Source of the DNA: Microbispora bryophytorum
GTDB lineage: Bacteria > Actinomycetota > Actinomycetes > Streptosporangiales > Streptosporangiaceae
Assembly: GCF_006874465.1 (NCBI RefSeq)
Contig: NZ_VIRL01000007.1
Location: 230,964-294,963 of the forward strand
Reading direction: 5' to 3'
Length of the DNA: 64,000 nucleotides
Both the position numbers and the translations under genes were made by a program. Under the pieces are notes generated by a model. That model was not told where the DNA came from. It searched no databases and saw nothing but the letters and a program-made list of their open reading frames with translations. Shown one piece after another: positions 9,102-16,670 of this stretch; the first letter of the stretch is position 1; every line of letters begins with the position of its first letter.

Positions 9102-10145
9102 ATGCGCAGCAAGCTCGGCGGACGGGTGGCCCAGGCGGCGGAGATCGCCCTGGCCACCCGCAAGTACGTGACCCCGATCGACGTCCTCACCGGCCTGCGG
9201 TGGCTGCACGACCGCCATGTGGAGACCTGGCGGCAGGGCCGCGCCGACAGCCTGGAACGGCTGGCCGCCGTGGACACCGGCCGGATGGCCGAGGCCCTGT
9301 CGCATCTGCGCGCGTGGGCCCTGTCGCGCGATCTGGTGGAGAGCGAGGCGGTTTACACGGCGGGCACCCGCGACCGGCGGCCGCTGCGCTTCACGGCGGC
9401 GGGCGAGGAGGACCTGGAGCGCGCGTTCCGCGTCCACTGGCTGTCTCCGGAGCTGAGCGAGGCGCGGCGGCGGCAGATCACCGAACGGCACAGCAAGGCC
9501 CCCGACCTCGTGGCGGTCGCGCCACTGGATCCGTGGACCTGCGCCGACTGCGGGGAGACCGGGCCGTATCTGATCATGGAGGACGACCGGCCACACTGCC
9601 TGACCTGCGCCGACATGGACCACCTGTGCTTCCTCCCGGCGGGAAACGCGGCGCTGAGCCGCCGCGCCAAGAAGGAGAGCGGCCTGTCCGCGGTGGTGGT
9701 CCGCTTCAACCGGCGGCGCAAGAGATACGAGCGGCTGGGCGTCCTGGTCGAGGAGGAGGCACTGACGCGGGCGGAGGAGCAGTGCCTGGCCGACGAGGAG
9801 GCGCGGCTGCGCCGCCGCGAACGCGACCGCGAGCGCCGCGCCGACGAGGACGCCGAGTTCCAGACGAGGATGGCCGCGCAGATCCGCCGTCTGTTTCCCC
9901 GTTGCCCGGCCGAGCGGGCCGAGGCCATCGCCGCGCACGCCGCCGTACGCGGCAGCGGGCGGGTGGGCCGCACCGCCGCCGCCCGCGTGCTGGACGAGAA
10001 CGCCATCACGCTCGCGGTGATCGCGAGTGTGCGTCACCTGGACACCGACTATGACGAGCTGCTGATGGCCGGGACGCCGCGGATGACGGCCCGCGAGCGG
10101 ATCCGCCCCCGGGTCGAGGAGGTCCTGACGGCCTGGCGCGCGTGA
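9102..10145 (+). CDS. DUF2293 domain protein with zinc ribbon
   Basis: Function unknown. The N-terminal part (residues 1-140) is helical and contains TRKYVTPIDVLTGLRWLH. The middle has a four-cysteine zinc-ribbon pattern (CADCGETGPYLI then CLTCADMDHLC). A highly charged Arg/Glu helix follows, and the C-terminus is a DUF2293 domain (IRRLFPRCPAERAEAIAAHA ... GRVGRTAAARVL), a small fold with a suspected nucleic-acid-binding role. ATG start after TGGAGGA at the end of the rodA gene, 15 bp away, so it may be the last gene of the mre operon. The link to wall synthesis is positional only. Confidence 0.75.
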   Translation: MRSKLGGRVAQAAEIALATRKYVTPIDVLTGLRWLHDRHVETWRQGRADSLERLAAVDTGRMAEALSHLRAWALSRDLVESEAVYTAGTRDRRPLRFTAAGEEDLERAFRVHWLSPELSEARRRQITERHSKAPDLVAVAPLDPWTCADCGETGPYLIMEDDRPHCLTCADMDHLCFLPAGNAALSRRAKKESGLSAVVVRFNRRRKRYERLGVLVEEEALTRAEEQCLADEEARLRRRERDRERRADEDAEFQTRMAAQIRRLFPRCPAERAEAIAAHAAVRGSGRVGRTAAARVLDENAITLAVIASVRHLDTDYDELLMAGTPRMTARERIRPRVEEVLTAWRA

Positions 10146-10248
10146 GCTCGTCGAGCGGACCCTTGGCCGGCCGTGCGGGGGACCTCTCAGGGGCTCCCTT
10201 CAGTGGCCCTTCAGGAACCCCTTTCGGCGGGCCCTTTCTGCGGGCTTC

Positions 10249-11151
10249 TCAGCAGACGCGGCCGACCATCTGGGCGTACATGCGCCCGGGGCTGGGGACC
10301 GACGCCGGGTTGAGGAAGCCGGGCAGCGGGGGCAGGTCGACCGCGAACGGCTGCAGCCGTTCGAACAGCGTGTGCGCGTCGGGCGGCCGGTTGTCCGGCT
10401 CCTTCTCCAGCAGTTCGGCGATGAGACGGTCCAGCTCGGCGGGGACGCCGGGAACCCGGGGCGGCCGTTCCTTCACCTGCTTGTCGAACACGGCGTACTC
10501 CGTGGGCCCGGTGAACAGCTGGTTGCCGGTCAGCATCTCGTGCAGCACGCAGCCGAGGGAGTACAGATCGCTCTTCGGCCCGGCGACACCCCGCTGAATC
10601 TGCTCGGGGGACATGTACGCCGGAGTGCCGAGGATCTGCCCGATCCGGGTGAACTGCGCCGCCAATCCTGCGACGTCCGCCTCGCGCAGCATGGCGAGCC
10701 CGAAGTCGAGCAGCTTCACGCTGCCGTCCGGGCAGAGCATGAGGTTGGTCGGCTTGAGGTCGCGATGGCAGATCGACAACTCGTGGGCGGCGGTCAGCAC
10801 GGCGCACGCCTGGGCGGCGATCGCCGCGGCCCACGGCACCGGCAGCGGGCCGTGCTCGCTCAGCAGATCGGCGACCGTCACACCGTCGATGAACTGCATG
10901 ACCTGGAAGAGCCGCTGCTCGTAGGTGCCGAAGTCGTACAGCACGGGCGCGCCCGGATGGTCGAGCTTCGCGAGGATCCGCGCCTCACGGATGAAGCGAC
11001 GCTGCAACTCCTCGTCCGGGCCGTCGGGCAGCCGCAGGAACTTCACCGCCACCTTGCGGTCGAGCCGCCGATCGTGCCCGCCGTACACGGCGCCCATGCC
11101 GCCCTGCCCCAGAGGGAGGTCGTCCAGCTCATACCGGTCGCCGATGACCAT
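10249..11151 (-). CDS. soluble serine/threonine protein kinase
   Basis: Hanks-type kinase domain filling the whole 300-residue protein: glycine loop GQGGMGAVY (15-23), Lys37 in VAVKFL, catalytic loop HRDLKPTN with Asp131, DFG at 149-151, and the activation segment ending GTPAYMSPEQ. Unlike most actinobacterial Pkn proteins it has no membrane helix, PASTA repeats or other sensor domain, so it is probably cytosolic and takes its signal from a partner. The start is ATG 11151 with GGAGGG upstream. A PP2C phosphatase gene lies 2.4 kb away on the other strand and is a plausible counter-enzyme. Confidence 0.93.
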   Translation of the reverse strand: MVIGDRYELDDLPLGQGGMGAVYGGHDRRLDRKVAVKFLRLPDGPDEELQRRFIREARILAKLDHPGAPVLYDFGTYEQRLFQVMQFIDGVTVADLLSEHGPLPVPWAAAIAAQACAVLTAAHELSICHRDLKPTNLMLCPDGSVKLLDFGLAMLREADVAGLAAQFTRIGQILGTPAYMSPEQIQRGVAGPKSDLYSLGCVLHEMLTGNQLFTGPTEYAVFDKQVKERPPRVPGVPAELDRLIAELLEKEPDNRPPDAHTLFERLQPFAVDLPPLPGFLNPASVPSPGRMYAQMVGRVC

Positions 11152-11258
11152 GCGCCCTCCAGTCGGCCTATCGGGGAAAAGCTACCGGATCCGCCCGCGA
11201 CGTCGGGCTCGGCGGCCGGATGGACAGGACTCTCTCAGCCAGGAAGCTCCCGGCCGCG

Positions 11259-13475
11259 TCATCCACGAGGGCGGAGGCGTCCGTCGATCAGCCCCTCGAC
11301 GCCGAGCCGCGCGAGCGCCTCCCCCATGGCGGCCACCTCGCGCAGGCCGTCCTCCAGCGCGAGCAGCCGCCGGAAGGCCGCGCCGTACGCCCGCTGAACG
11401 GCCAGGGGAAGCTGGGGGACGCGGGCCCGGCGGGCCTCCACGCGGCTGCTGCCCAGATGCGGCCGGCCGCCGCCCGCCGCGTAGCGCAGGAAACCGGCCA
11501 GGAACTCGGGATCCACCTTGCCGGGATCGACGCGGAAAAGGCTGAGATGGGGGCCCAGGACCGCCCCCTCCCCCGCAACCACCCGGGCGGTGACGGCCGA
11601 CGCCACGACGTCTCCCGGTCGCACGACGACCAGGCCGGGGGCACGCGGGATCCGCCGCGACGGCGCCGTCCCGGCCGCGACGTCGTCGGCCGTCAGCACG
11701 GGCACACCACCCTCGGCCACCTCGCCGTCAGGGGCGTCGGCGGGCACACCACCTTCGCGCACGCCGCCCTCGGGAACACCGCCCTCGAGAACACCGCCCT
11801 CGCGCGCACCACCCTCGGGCACGCCACCCTCGGGCACCTCGCCGTCGGAGGCGTCGGCGGGTAGCGCCCGCAGCGTCGAGTGCCTGATGGTGACCAGCCC
11901 GGATCTGGCCATCTCGGCCACGGTCGCCCACGACGCGTCCCAGCCCGCCGCGCCGCCGGTGAGCACCTCCAGGTCGGGCACGTCGTCGGCCAGCGCCGCG
12001 ATCGCGTACCGGAAGCGCTCCCTGTCCGCCGGAAAGCCCTGTGTGTCGACCCGGGGCGACAGGTGCCGCGCCGGGCTCACGTCCACCTCGTCGTCGAGGA
12101 TGTCGATGATCCTGACCGTGCGGCCGCCAGGTGGCAGCTCGGCCTTCGCGAGGTGGGCCCGCCAGACCGCCTCGGCGGAGGCCGGGTCGTCCCCCGCGTC
12201 GGCCACCAGGATCGCGCCGGGCTGCCGCTCCCCGGGCTCGGGACGGCGCAGCAGCCACAGGTCGGGGCCTCCGGGCGCCAGCGTGAAGACCGCGCGCAAC
12301 GCGCCCGTCCGCAGCAGGTTCGCCCGGACGCGGCGTCCCGGGCGGCGGCTCGCGGCGGCGCCCGGCATCAGGACGGCCACCAGCCCGCCGGGCCGCACGT
12401 GGGCCAGGCAGTGCTGCACCCAGGCCAGCTCCGGCTCACCCCGCGGGGGCATGCCGTACTGCCAGCGGGGATCGCCGACGAGGTCCTCGTGGCCCCAGGC
12501 CCGCTCGTTGAACGGCGGGTCGCACACCACCGCGTCCACGAGCGTGTCCACGAGCGCGTCCACGAGCCCGTCCCCCGGCGCGTTTCCCAGCGTGTCCGCC
12601 GGCCGGTCCGGAGAGAACGCGTCGTGCCGCAGCGCGTCCCCGGGGACGACCCGGGCGTCCCGCCCGCGCAGCAGCAGCCGCAGCGCCGCGAGCAGCGCGA
12701 CCGTCTCGTTGGCGTCCTGGCCGAGCAGCCGCGCCTTGTCTCCCGCCCCACCGGCCCCGGCGGCGTCCAGCAGGAGCGTGCCCATGCCGCACGCCGGGTC
12801 GAGCACCGTACGCGCCCCCGGGCAGGCCAGCCGGGTCATCAGGGCGGCCACGTCGGGCCGGGTCAGTGCCAGCCTGCGGCTGTGCGCCTCGGCGTACCGC
12901 TCGCAGAGGAATTCGAACGTGCCGGCCGCGCCGTTCCGCTCGGCCATCCCGGCGACCAGCCGGAGCAGGCCGGGCTCGACCGGCGTCGTGTCCCCCGCGC
13001 GCCGGGGCAGGTCGGCGGTCGCCTCGGCCACCGCGCCCGGGAGCCGTGCGGCGAATCCGGGGGTGGCGGACAGCCGCTTCCAGCCGACGGGATCGCGGAG
13101 CGTGTAGAGCAGGAACGCCCCGACCTCACCCAGCACCTCGCCCAGGCGCAGGTCGTCGGCCGAGGCGCGCAGCCGCTGCCAGACGCGGTCGCCCTGGGAC
13201 ACCTCGAACGACTTGCCGTTCCTGCGCAGCCACGCCTCCACTTCGGGGAGCGAGAAAAGCGGGCTGGAGGCGGTACCTCCGACCGGTTGGGGGAAGTCCT
13301 CGTACCGGCGGCGCCAGTTGCTGACCGCGGCCCTGCCGACATCGGCGAGCCGGGCGATGTCACCCGCGTTCACGGTCGCTTCGACCGCCGCTTCGACGGC
13401 CGCCTCGAGCGGGCTCGCGGCGGCCGGGCGCGCCGTCGCGTCCGTCGTGTCGTCCGCCTGGGCGTCGTGGCTCAT
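11259..13475 (-). CDS. N6-adenine DNA methylase with HTH and target-recognition-like C-terminus
   Basis: Probable DNA adenine methyltransferase (738 residues). Order seen: Ala-rich leader; HTH/DNA-binding segment IARLADVGRAAVSNWRRRYE with PLFSLPEVEAWLRRNGK; an HsdM-like helical region; SAM motif I DPACGMGTLLLDAAG (near 223); catalytic motif IV DPPF (near 317) in place of NPPY/F; a tandem-repeat spacer (about 536-590); and a C-terminal part with SRVEARRARVPQLPLAVQRAYG that resembles the end of type I specificity subunits. No restriction subunit or helicase is adjacent, so it is an orphan methylase or a single-chain M-S fusion. TAGGCT six bases before the ATG suggests a leaderless mRNA. Confidence 0.85.
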   Translation of the reverse strand: MSHDAQADDTTDATARPAAASPLEAAVEAAVEATVNAGDIARLADVGRAAVSNWRRRYEDFPQPVGGTASSPLFSLPEVEAWLRRNGKSFEVSQGDRVWQRLRASADDLRLGEVLGEVGAFLLYTLRDPVGWKRLSATPGFAARLPGAVAEATADLPRRAGDTTPVEPGLLRLVAGMAERNGAAGTFEFLCERYAEAHSRRLALTRPDVAALMTRLACPGARTVLDPACGMGTLLLDAAGAGGAGDKARLLGQDANETVALLAALRLLLRGRDARVVPGDALRHDAFSPDRPADTLGNAPGDGLVDALVDTLVDAVVCDPPFNERAWGHEDLVGDPRWQYGMPPRGEPELAWVQHCLAHVRPGGLVAVLMPGAAASRRPGRRVRANLLRTGALRAVFTLAPGGPDLWLLRRPEPGERQPGAILVADAGDDPASAEAVWRAHLAKAELPPGGRTVRIIDILDDEVDVSPARHLSPRVDTQGFPADRERFRYAIAALADDVPDLEVLTGGAAGWDASWATVAEMARSGLVTIRHSTLRALPADASDGEVPEGGVPEGGAREGGVLEGGVPEGGVREGGVPADAPDGEVAEGGVPVLTADDVAAGTAPSRRIPRAPGLVVVRPGDVVASAVTARVVAGEGAVLGPHLSLFRVDPGKVDPEFLAGFLRYAAGGGRPHLGSSRVEARRARVPQLPLAVQRAYGAAFRRLLALEDGLREVAAMGEALARLGVEGLIDGRLRPRG
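11708..11868 (-). repeat. in-frame 15-bp minisatellite inside the DNA methylase gene
   Basis: About seven degenerate 15-bp units encode pentads of the form VPEGG, AREGG, VLEGG and VREGG, six in a row and one after an ADAPDGE interruption. Two flanking copies of a longer motif (P/SDGEV...) bracket the array. Because the period is a multiple of three, gain or loss of units would keep the reading frame. The array lies between the catalytic domain and the presumed target-recognition domain. Confidence 0.85.
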
Positions 13476-13481
13476 GGCACG

Positions 13482-13532
13482 AGCCTAGCACTGTGCTTGT
13501 GAAGTGACTCAACCAATGGTTTACTCAAAACC
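13482..13532. promoter_or_regulatory. divergent promoters of DNA methylase and PP2C genes
   Basis: Plus strand: TTGTGA (13497-13502), 17-bp spacer, TTTACT (13520-13525), then seven bases to the PP2C ATG, so the transcript would be essentially leaderless. Minus strand: TAGGCT (13487-13482) six bases before the methylase ATG, with TTGAGT 19 bp further upstream. Neither gene has a Shine-Dalgarno sequence, which agrees with leaderless translation. Confidence 0.55.
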
Positions 13533-14267
13533 ATGACGCACAACCGTATTCGGTACGCCGCTGGGTCGGATGTCGGGCGCTCGCGTGCCAACAACGAGGA
13601 TTCGGTGCACGCCGGCGAGCGCCTGCTCGCCATCGCCGACGGGATGGGCGGACACGGACACGGCGAGGTCGCCAGTGCGGCCGTCATCTCCACACTGGCC
13701 AGGCTGGAGGACGGTCCGGCTCCGGCCGACCCCGCCGCCGTCCTCGCGGACGCCGTGCGGGAGGCGGGGCAGCACCTGGGTGACCTCGCCGCGCAGGACC
13801 CGGCGCTCGAACGGATGGGCACCACCGTCACCGCGATGCTGTGGGACGGGCACGGAAAGTTCGCCCTGGCCCATGTCGGCGACTCTCGGGCGTACATGCT
13901 GCGTGACGGCGCGCTCTACCAGATCACGCGCGACCACACCCTGGTGCAGTCGCTGGTGGACGACGGGCGGATGAGCCCCGACCAGGCCGCCCGCCATCCA
14001 CGCCGTTCCCTGCTGCTGCGGGCGCTGGAGACCAGCGGCCTGGCCGAGCCCGACCTGTCGCTACGCGAGGCGCTCCCGGGCGACCGCTACCTGCTGTGCT
14101 CCGACGGGCTCACCTCCGTCCTCGAACCCGAGGCGCTGCACCACGTGCTCACCACCGTCGCCGATCCGCAGGAGACGGTCCACCGGCTCATCGAGCTGGC
14201 CAACGAGGGCGGCGGGCCCGACAACATCTCGTGCGTGGTCGCCGACGTCGAAGCCGCCGACGCCTGA
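13533..14267 (+). CDS. PP2C-family serine/threonine phosphatase
   Basis: Metal-dependent protein phosphatase of 244 residues with the full set of motifs: RSRANNEDS, ADGMGGHGHGEVAS, GTTVTAML, HVGDSRAYMLRDG, CSDGLTSV and GGPDNISCVV. There are no membrane segments, so it is a soluble enzyme that could reverse phosphorylation by the soluble kinase encoded at 10249-11151. The ATG at 13533 has no ribosome-binding site and probably starts a leaderless message. Family and activity are secure; the kinase partnership is inferred from proximity and shared lack of a membrane anchor. Confidence 0.93.
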   Translation: MTHNRIRYAAGSDVGRSRANNEDSVHAGERLLAIADGMGGHGHGEVASAAVISTLARLEDGPAPADPAAVLADAVREAGQHLGDLAAQDPALERMGTTVTAMLWDGHGKFALAHVGDSRAYMLRDGALYQITRDHTLVQSLVDDGRMSPDQAARHPRRSLLLRALETSGLAEPDLSLREALPGDRYLLCSDGLTSVLEPEALHHVLTTVADPQETVHRLIELANEGGGPDNISCVVADVEAADA

Positions 14268-14352
14268 GACCTCACCTTCCCGGCCCGCGAAAGCGCTCTT
14301 GTTCGCCTCGAGATTCCGCAGAATATGCCGAGCGGTGCGCCCCGGGCGGACG

Positions 14353-15114
14353 TCAGACGGCCCAGCCGCCGTCGACGTTGATCGTCGCGCCGGTGACGTA
14401 GCGCCCGCCGTCGCCCGCCAGGTGGGCCACGGTCTCGGCGATGTCACCGGGCTGCGCGTAGCGGCCGAGGACCGTCAGTCCCCGGACGGTGTCGGCCATG
14501 GGGCTGTCTGCCGGGTTGGAGGCCGTGTCGGTCGGGCCGGGGTTGACGAGGTTGACCGTGATGCCGCGCGGCCCGAGGTCGCGGGCGAGCCCCTTGGTCA
14601 TTCCGGTCATGGCCGTCTTGCTCATGGCGTACAGGGCGAAACCCGGGAAGACGGTCCGCTCGGCGACGTTGCTCCCGATCGTGATGATCCGGCCGCCCTC
14701 GGTCATGTGGCCCGCCGCCGCCCGCGCGGCCAGGAACGGCCCGCGCACGTTGGCCGCGAGCGTACGGTCGACCTCGTCCGGCCCCAGATCCTCGATCGGC
14801 GCGACGTGGAAGACCGCCGCGTTGTTGACGAGGACGTCGAGCCGGCCGAACTCCGCGGCGGCCTCGTCCACGGCGGCGGCGACCGCCGGGGCGTCGCCGT
14901 TGTCGGCCCGGATGACCAGCGCCCGCCGGCCCATCGCCTTCACCTTCTCGGCCACGGCGGCCGCGCTGTCGTCGTCGCGCTCGTAGGTCAGCGCCACGTC
15001 CGCGCCGCGCTCGGCCAGCTTGAGGACGACCGCCGCGCCGATTCCCCGGCCACCCCCGGTGACCAGGGCCGCCTTGCCGTTCATGTCGTTGAGCTCGTTC
15101 ATGGGGTCGAGCAT
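14353..15114 (-). CDS. short-chain dehydrogenase/reductase
   Basis: Classical SDR: cofactor motif TGGGRGIG, NNAA (VLVNNAAVF), catalytic Ser in ITIGSN, Tyr-x3-Lys as YAMSK, and the C-terminal GRYVTGATINVDGG. The length of 253 is standard. It resembles 3-oxoacyl-ACP-reductase-like or Bdc/YgfF-type SDRs; the substrate cannot be told. Three in-frame ATGs (15114, 15102, 15081) lie at the start; the first is listed, the last gives the most typical N-terminus (MNGKAALVTGG). It is 72 bp downstream of the CGNR regulator gene on the same strand and is probably co-transcribed with it. Confidence 0.88.
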   Translation of the reverse strand: MLDPMNELNDMNGKAALVTGGGRGIGAAVVLKLAERGADVALTYERDDDSAAAVAEKVKAMGRRALVIRADNGDAPAVAAAVDEAAAEFGRLDVLVNNAAVFHVAPIEDLGPDEVDRTLAANVRGPFLAARAAAGHMTEGGRIITIGSNVAERTVFPGFALYAMSKTAMTGMTKGLARDLGPRGITVNLVNPGPTDTASNPADSPMADTVRGLTVLGRYAQPGDIAETVAHLAGDGGRYVTGATINVDGGWAV

Positions 15115-15186
15115 GGCGACAACGGCGCCGGGAGGTCCGGCGGCGATCGGACCTGTCGTTCGGGCCCCGCGAGGCCCTGTGAGCGG

Positions 15187-15756
15187 TCAGGCGCCGCGCG
15201 CCCGGAATGCGGCCGTCTTGACCCGGTTCTGGCAGGCCGTGGAGCAGAAGCGGCGGGTGCCGTTGCGGGAGGTGTCCACGTACACGCGGTCGCAGTGCGG
15301 CGCGGTGCACACGCCGAGCCGGTCGTGCAGCTCGCCGCCGAGCACCACGGCGAGGCCGGTCGCGCAACTGGCCGCGTAGTTTCCGGCCAGGGTGCCGCCC
15401 GCGGCGTGGAAGTGCAGGTGCCAGGGCTCCCCGTCGTGCCGGTCGAGGTGCGGGCGCGCGTCGGTCTCCGCCAGCAGGCGGTTCACGGTGAGCGCCGCCG
15501 TGTCCACGTCGCCGCGCGTCACGGCCTCGAACACGCCGCGCAGCCGCCCGGCGACCTCGGCGAGCGCGTCCGCCTCCGCCTCGGTGACCGCGGGCGCCCG
15601 CCTGTCGCCGGCCGCGAGGACATCGGCGACCGCGGCGGCCCGCGCCTTTCCCGTGGGCGGCTCGTACGACCGGCCCCGTGCCTCACCTTCGGTCAGCGCG
15701 TTGACCAGGCCGACGGCGACCGCCACCACACCATCGGTGTGACTGTTGAAGTTCAC
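15187..15756 (-). CDS. CGNR zinc-finger transcriptional regulator
   Basis: Two-part regulator: an N-terminal ABATE-type ligand/dimer domain (VNFNSHTDGVVAVAVGLVNA ...) and a C-terminal CGNR zinc finger with the zinc cysteines in GVCTAPHCDRVYVD and FCSTACQ. GTG 15756 is chosen because family members begin near this VNF motif; an upstream ATG at 15804 would add 16 residues running through the operator repeats. It probably controls the SDR downstream and the divergent methyltransferase operon, because three copies of a 9-bp motif lie between them. The ligand is unknown. Confidence 0.85.
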   Translation of the reverse strand: MNFNSHTDGVVAVAVGLVNALTEGEARGRSYEPPTGKARAAAVADVLAAGDRRAPAVTEAEADALAEVAGRLRGVFEAVTRGDVDTAALTVNRLLAETDARPHLDRHDGEPWHLHFHAAGGTLAGNYAASCATGLAVVLGGELHDRLGVCTAPHCDRVYVDTSRNGTRRFCSTACQNRVKTAAFRARGA

Positions 15757-15823
15757 TTGACCAGTTACACCTTTGCGCTCTACGTTTGTAACTGCCGAAA
15801 GCATACACGCCAGTTACAAGGAG
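15757..15823. promoter_or_regulatory. triple CAGTTACA operator and promoter between CGNR regulator and methyltransferase
   Basis: Three copies of (C/G)CAGTTACA: 15761-15769 (+), 15787-15795 (inverted) and 15810-15818 (+). The first two form an inverted pair with 17 bp between; the third is an everted copy 14 bp on. A TTGACC (15757-15762) and TACGTT (15781-15786) with 18-bp spacing could drive the methyltransferase, so the sites overlap the promoter. AAGGAG (15818-15823) is the methyltransferase ribosome-binding site. Confidence 0.65.
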
Positions 15824-15828
15824 ACGGC

Positions 15829-16593
15829 ATGCTCACGTTCGACGTGGCCACCCGGTGGATCGACCGTTGGGACCGCCAGCAGGAGGGCTACCTTCCCGAC
15901 CGGGAGGAGCGCTTCACCGCGCTGATCGACGCCGTCGAGGCCGGCGTGGGCCGCCCGGACCCCCTCGTGATCGACCTCGGCTGTGGCCCCGGCTCGCTGT
16001 CGGCCCGCCTGCTGGACCGCCTTCCCGGGGCCAGGATCGTCGCGGTCGACGCCGATCCCCTGCTGCTGTCGCTCGCCCGGGCCGCGTACGGCGACCGCCA
16101 CGGCCTGCGCCTCGCCGACCTGGACCTGCGCGAACCGGGATGGAGTCAGGCGCTCGGCCTCGACCGTCCGGCGGACGCGGCGGTGAGCACGACCGCGTTG
16201 CACTGGCTGGCCGAGCACGACCTGCGCGCCGTGTACGCCGAGCTCGCGGCCGTGCTGCGACCGGGCGGGCTGTTCCTCGACGGCGACCACTTCAGCTCCG
16301 AGGACACCACTCCTGAGCTGGCGCGCCTGGAGCGGGCCATTCACGAGAGCGAGGAGCGGCGGCGCTTCGCCGGCGGCCGTCCCGAGGACTGGCGCGAGTG
16401 GTGGGACGCGATCGCCGCCGACCCCGAGCTCGCCGGTGTCGCGGCTCCCCGGCCGGCCACCGCGGCTCACCACGGCTCGGAGTCGCTCCACCTGTCCACT
16501 CACGTCGAGGCCCTGCGCGCGGCGGGCTTCGCCGAGATCGGGACGCTGTGGCAGCGCGGCGACAACCGCCTGCTCTGCGCCGTGCGTCCCTGA
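15829..16593 (+). CDS. class I SAM-dependent methyltransferase
   Basis: Rossmann methyltransferase of 254 residues with motif I VIDLGCGPGSLSARLLDRLP, an acidic loop VAVDADPLLL, motif IV region AAVSTTALHWL and LRPGGLFLDGDH. It resembles trans-aconitate/ubiquinone-type methyltransferases, but the substrate is not deducible. ATG 15829 has AAGGAG five bases upstream, overlapping the third operator copy. It is followed by an acetate-kinase-like gene and a PhzF gene on the same strand. Confidence 0.85.
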   Translation: MLTFDVATRWIDRWDRQQEGYLPDREERFTALIDAVEAGVGRPDPLVIDLGCGPGSLSARLLDRLPGARIVAVDADPLLLSLARAAYGDRHGLRLADLDLREPGWSQALGLDRPADAAVSTTALHWLAEHDLRAVYAELAAVLRPGGLFLDGDHFSSEDTTPELARLERAIHESEERRRFAGGRPEDWREWWDAIAADPELAGVAAPRPATAAHHGSESLHLSTHVEALRAAGFAEIGTLWQRGDNRLLCAVRP

Positions 16594-16670
16594 CCTCCCC
16601 GGCCCGCCGGTCTCCCCGACCGCCCTGTCCGGCGGGGTTTGCCCGCCGCGTCGCCGGAAAGACGGACGCC

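Noticed and set aside
11259..13475. A complete restriction-modification or BREX/Pgl system
   Set aside because: Only a methylase is present; the neighbouring kinase is a short soluble Hanks-type enzyme without the features of PglW, and no nuclease, helicase or PglZ gene is seen.
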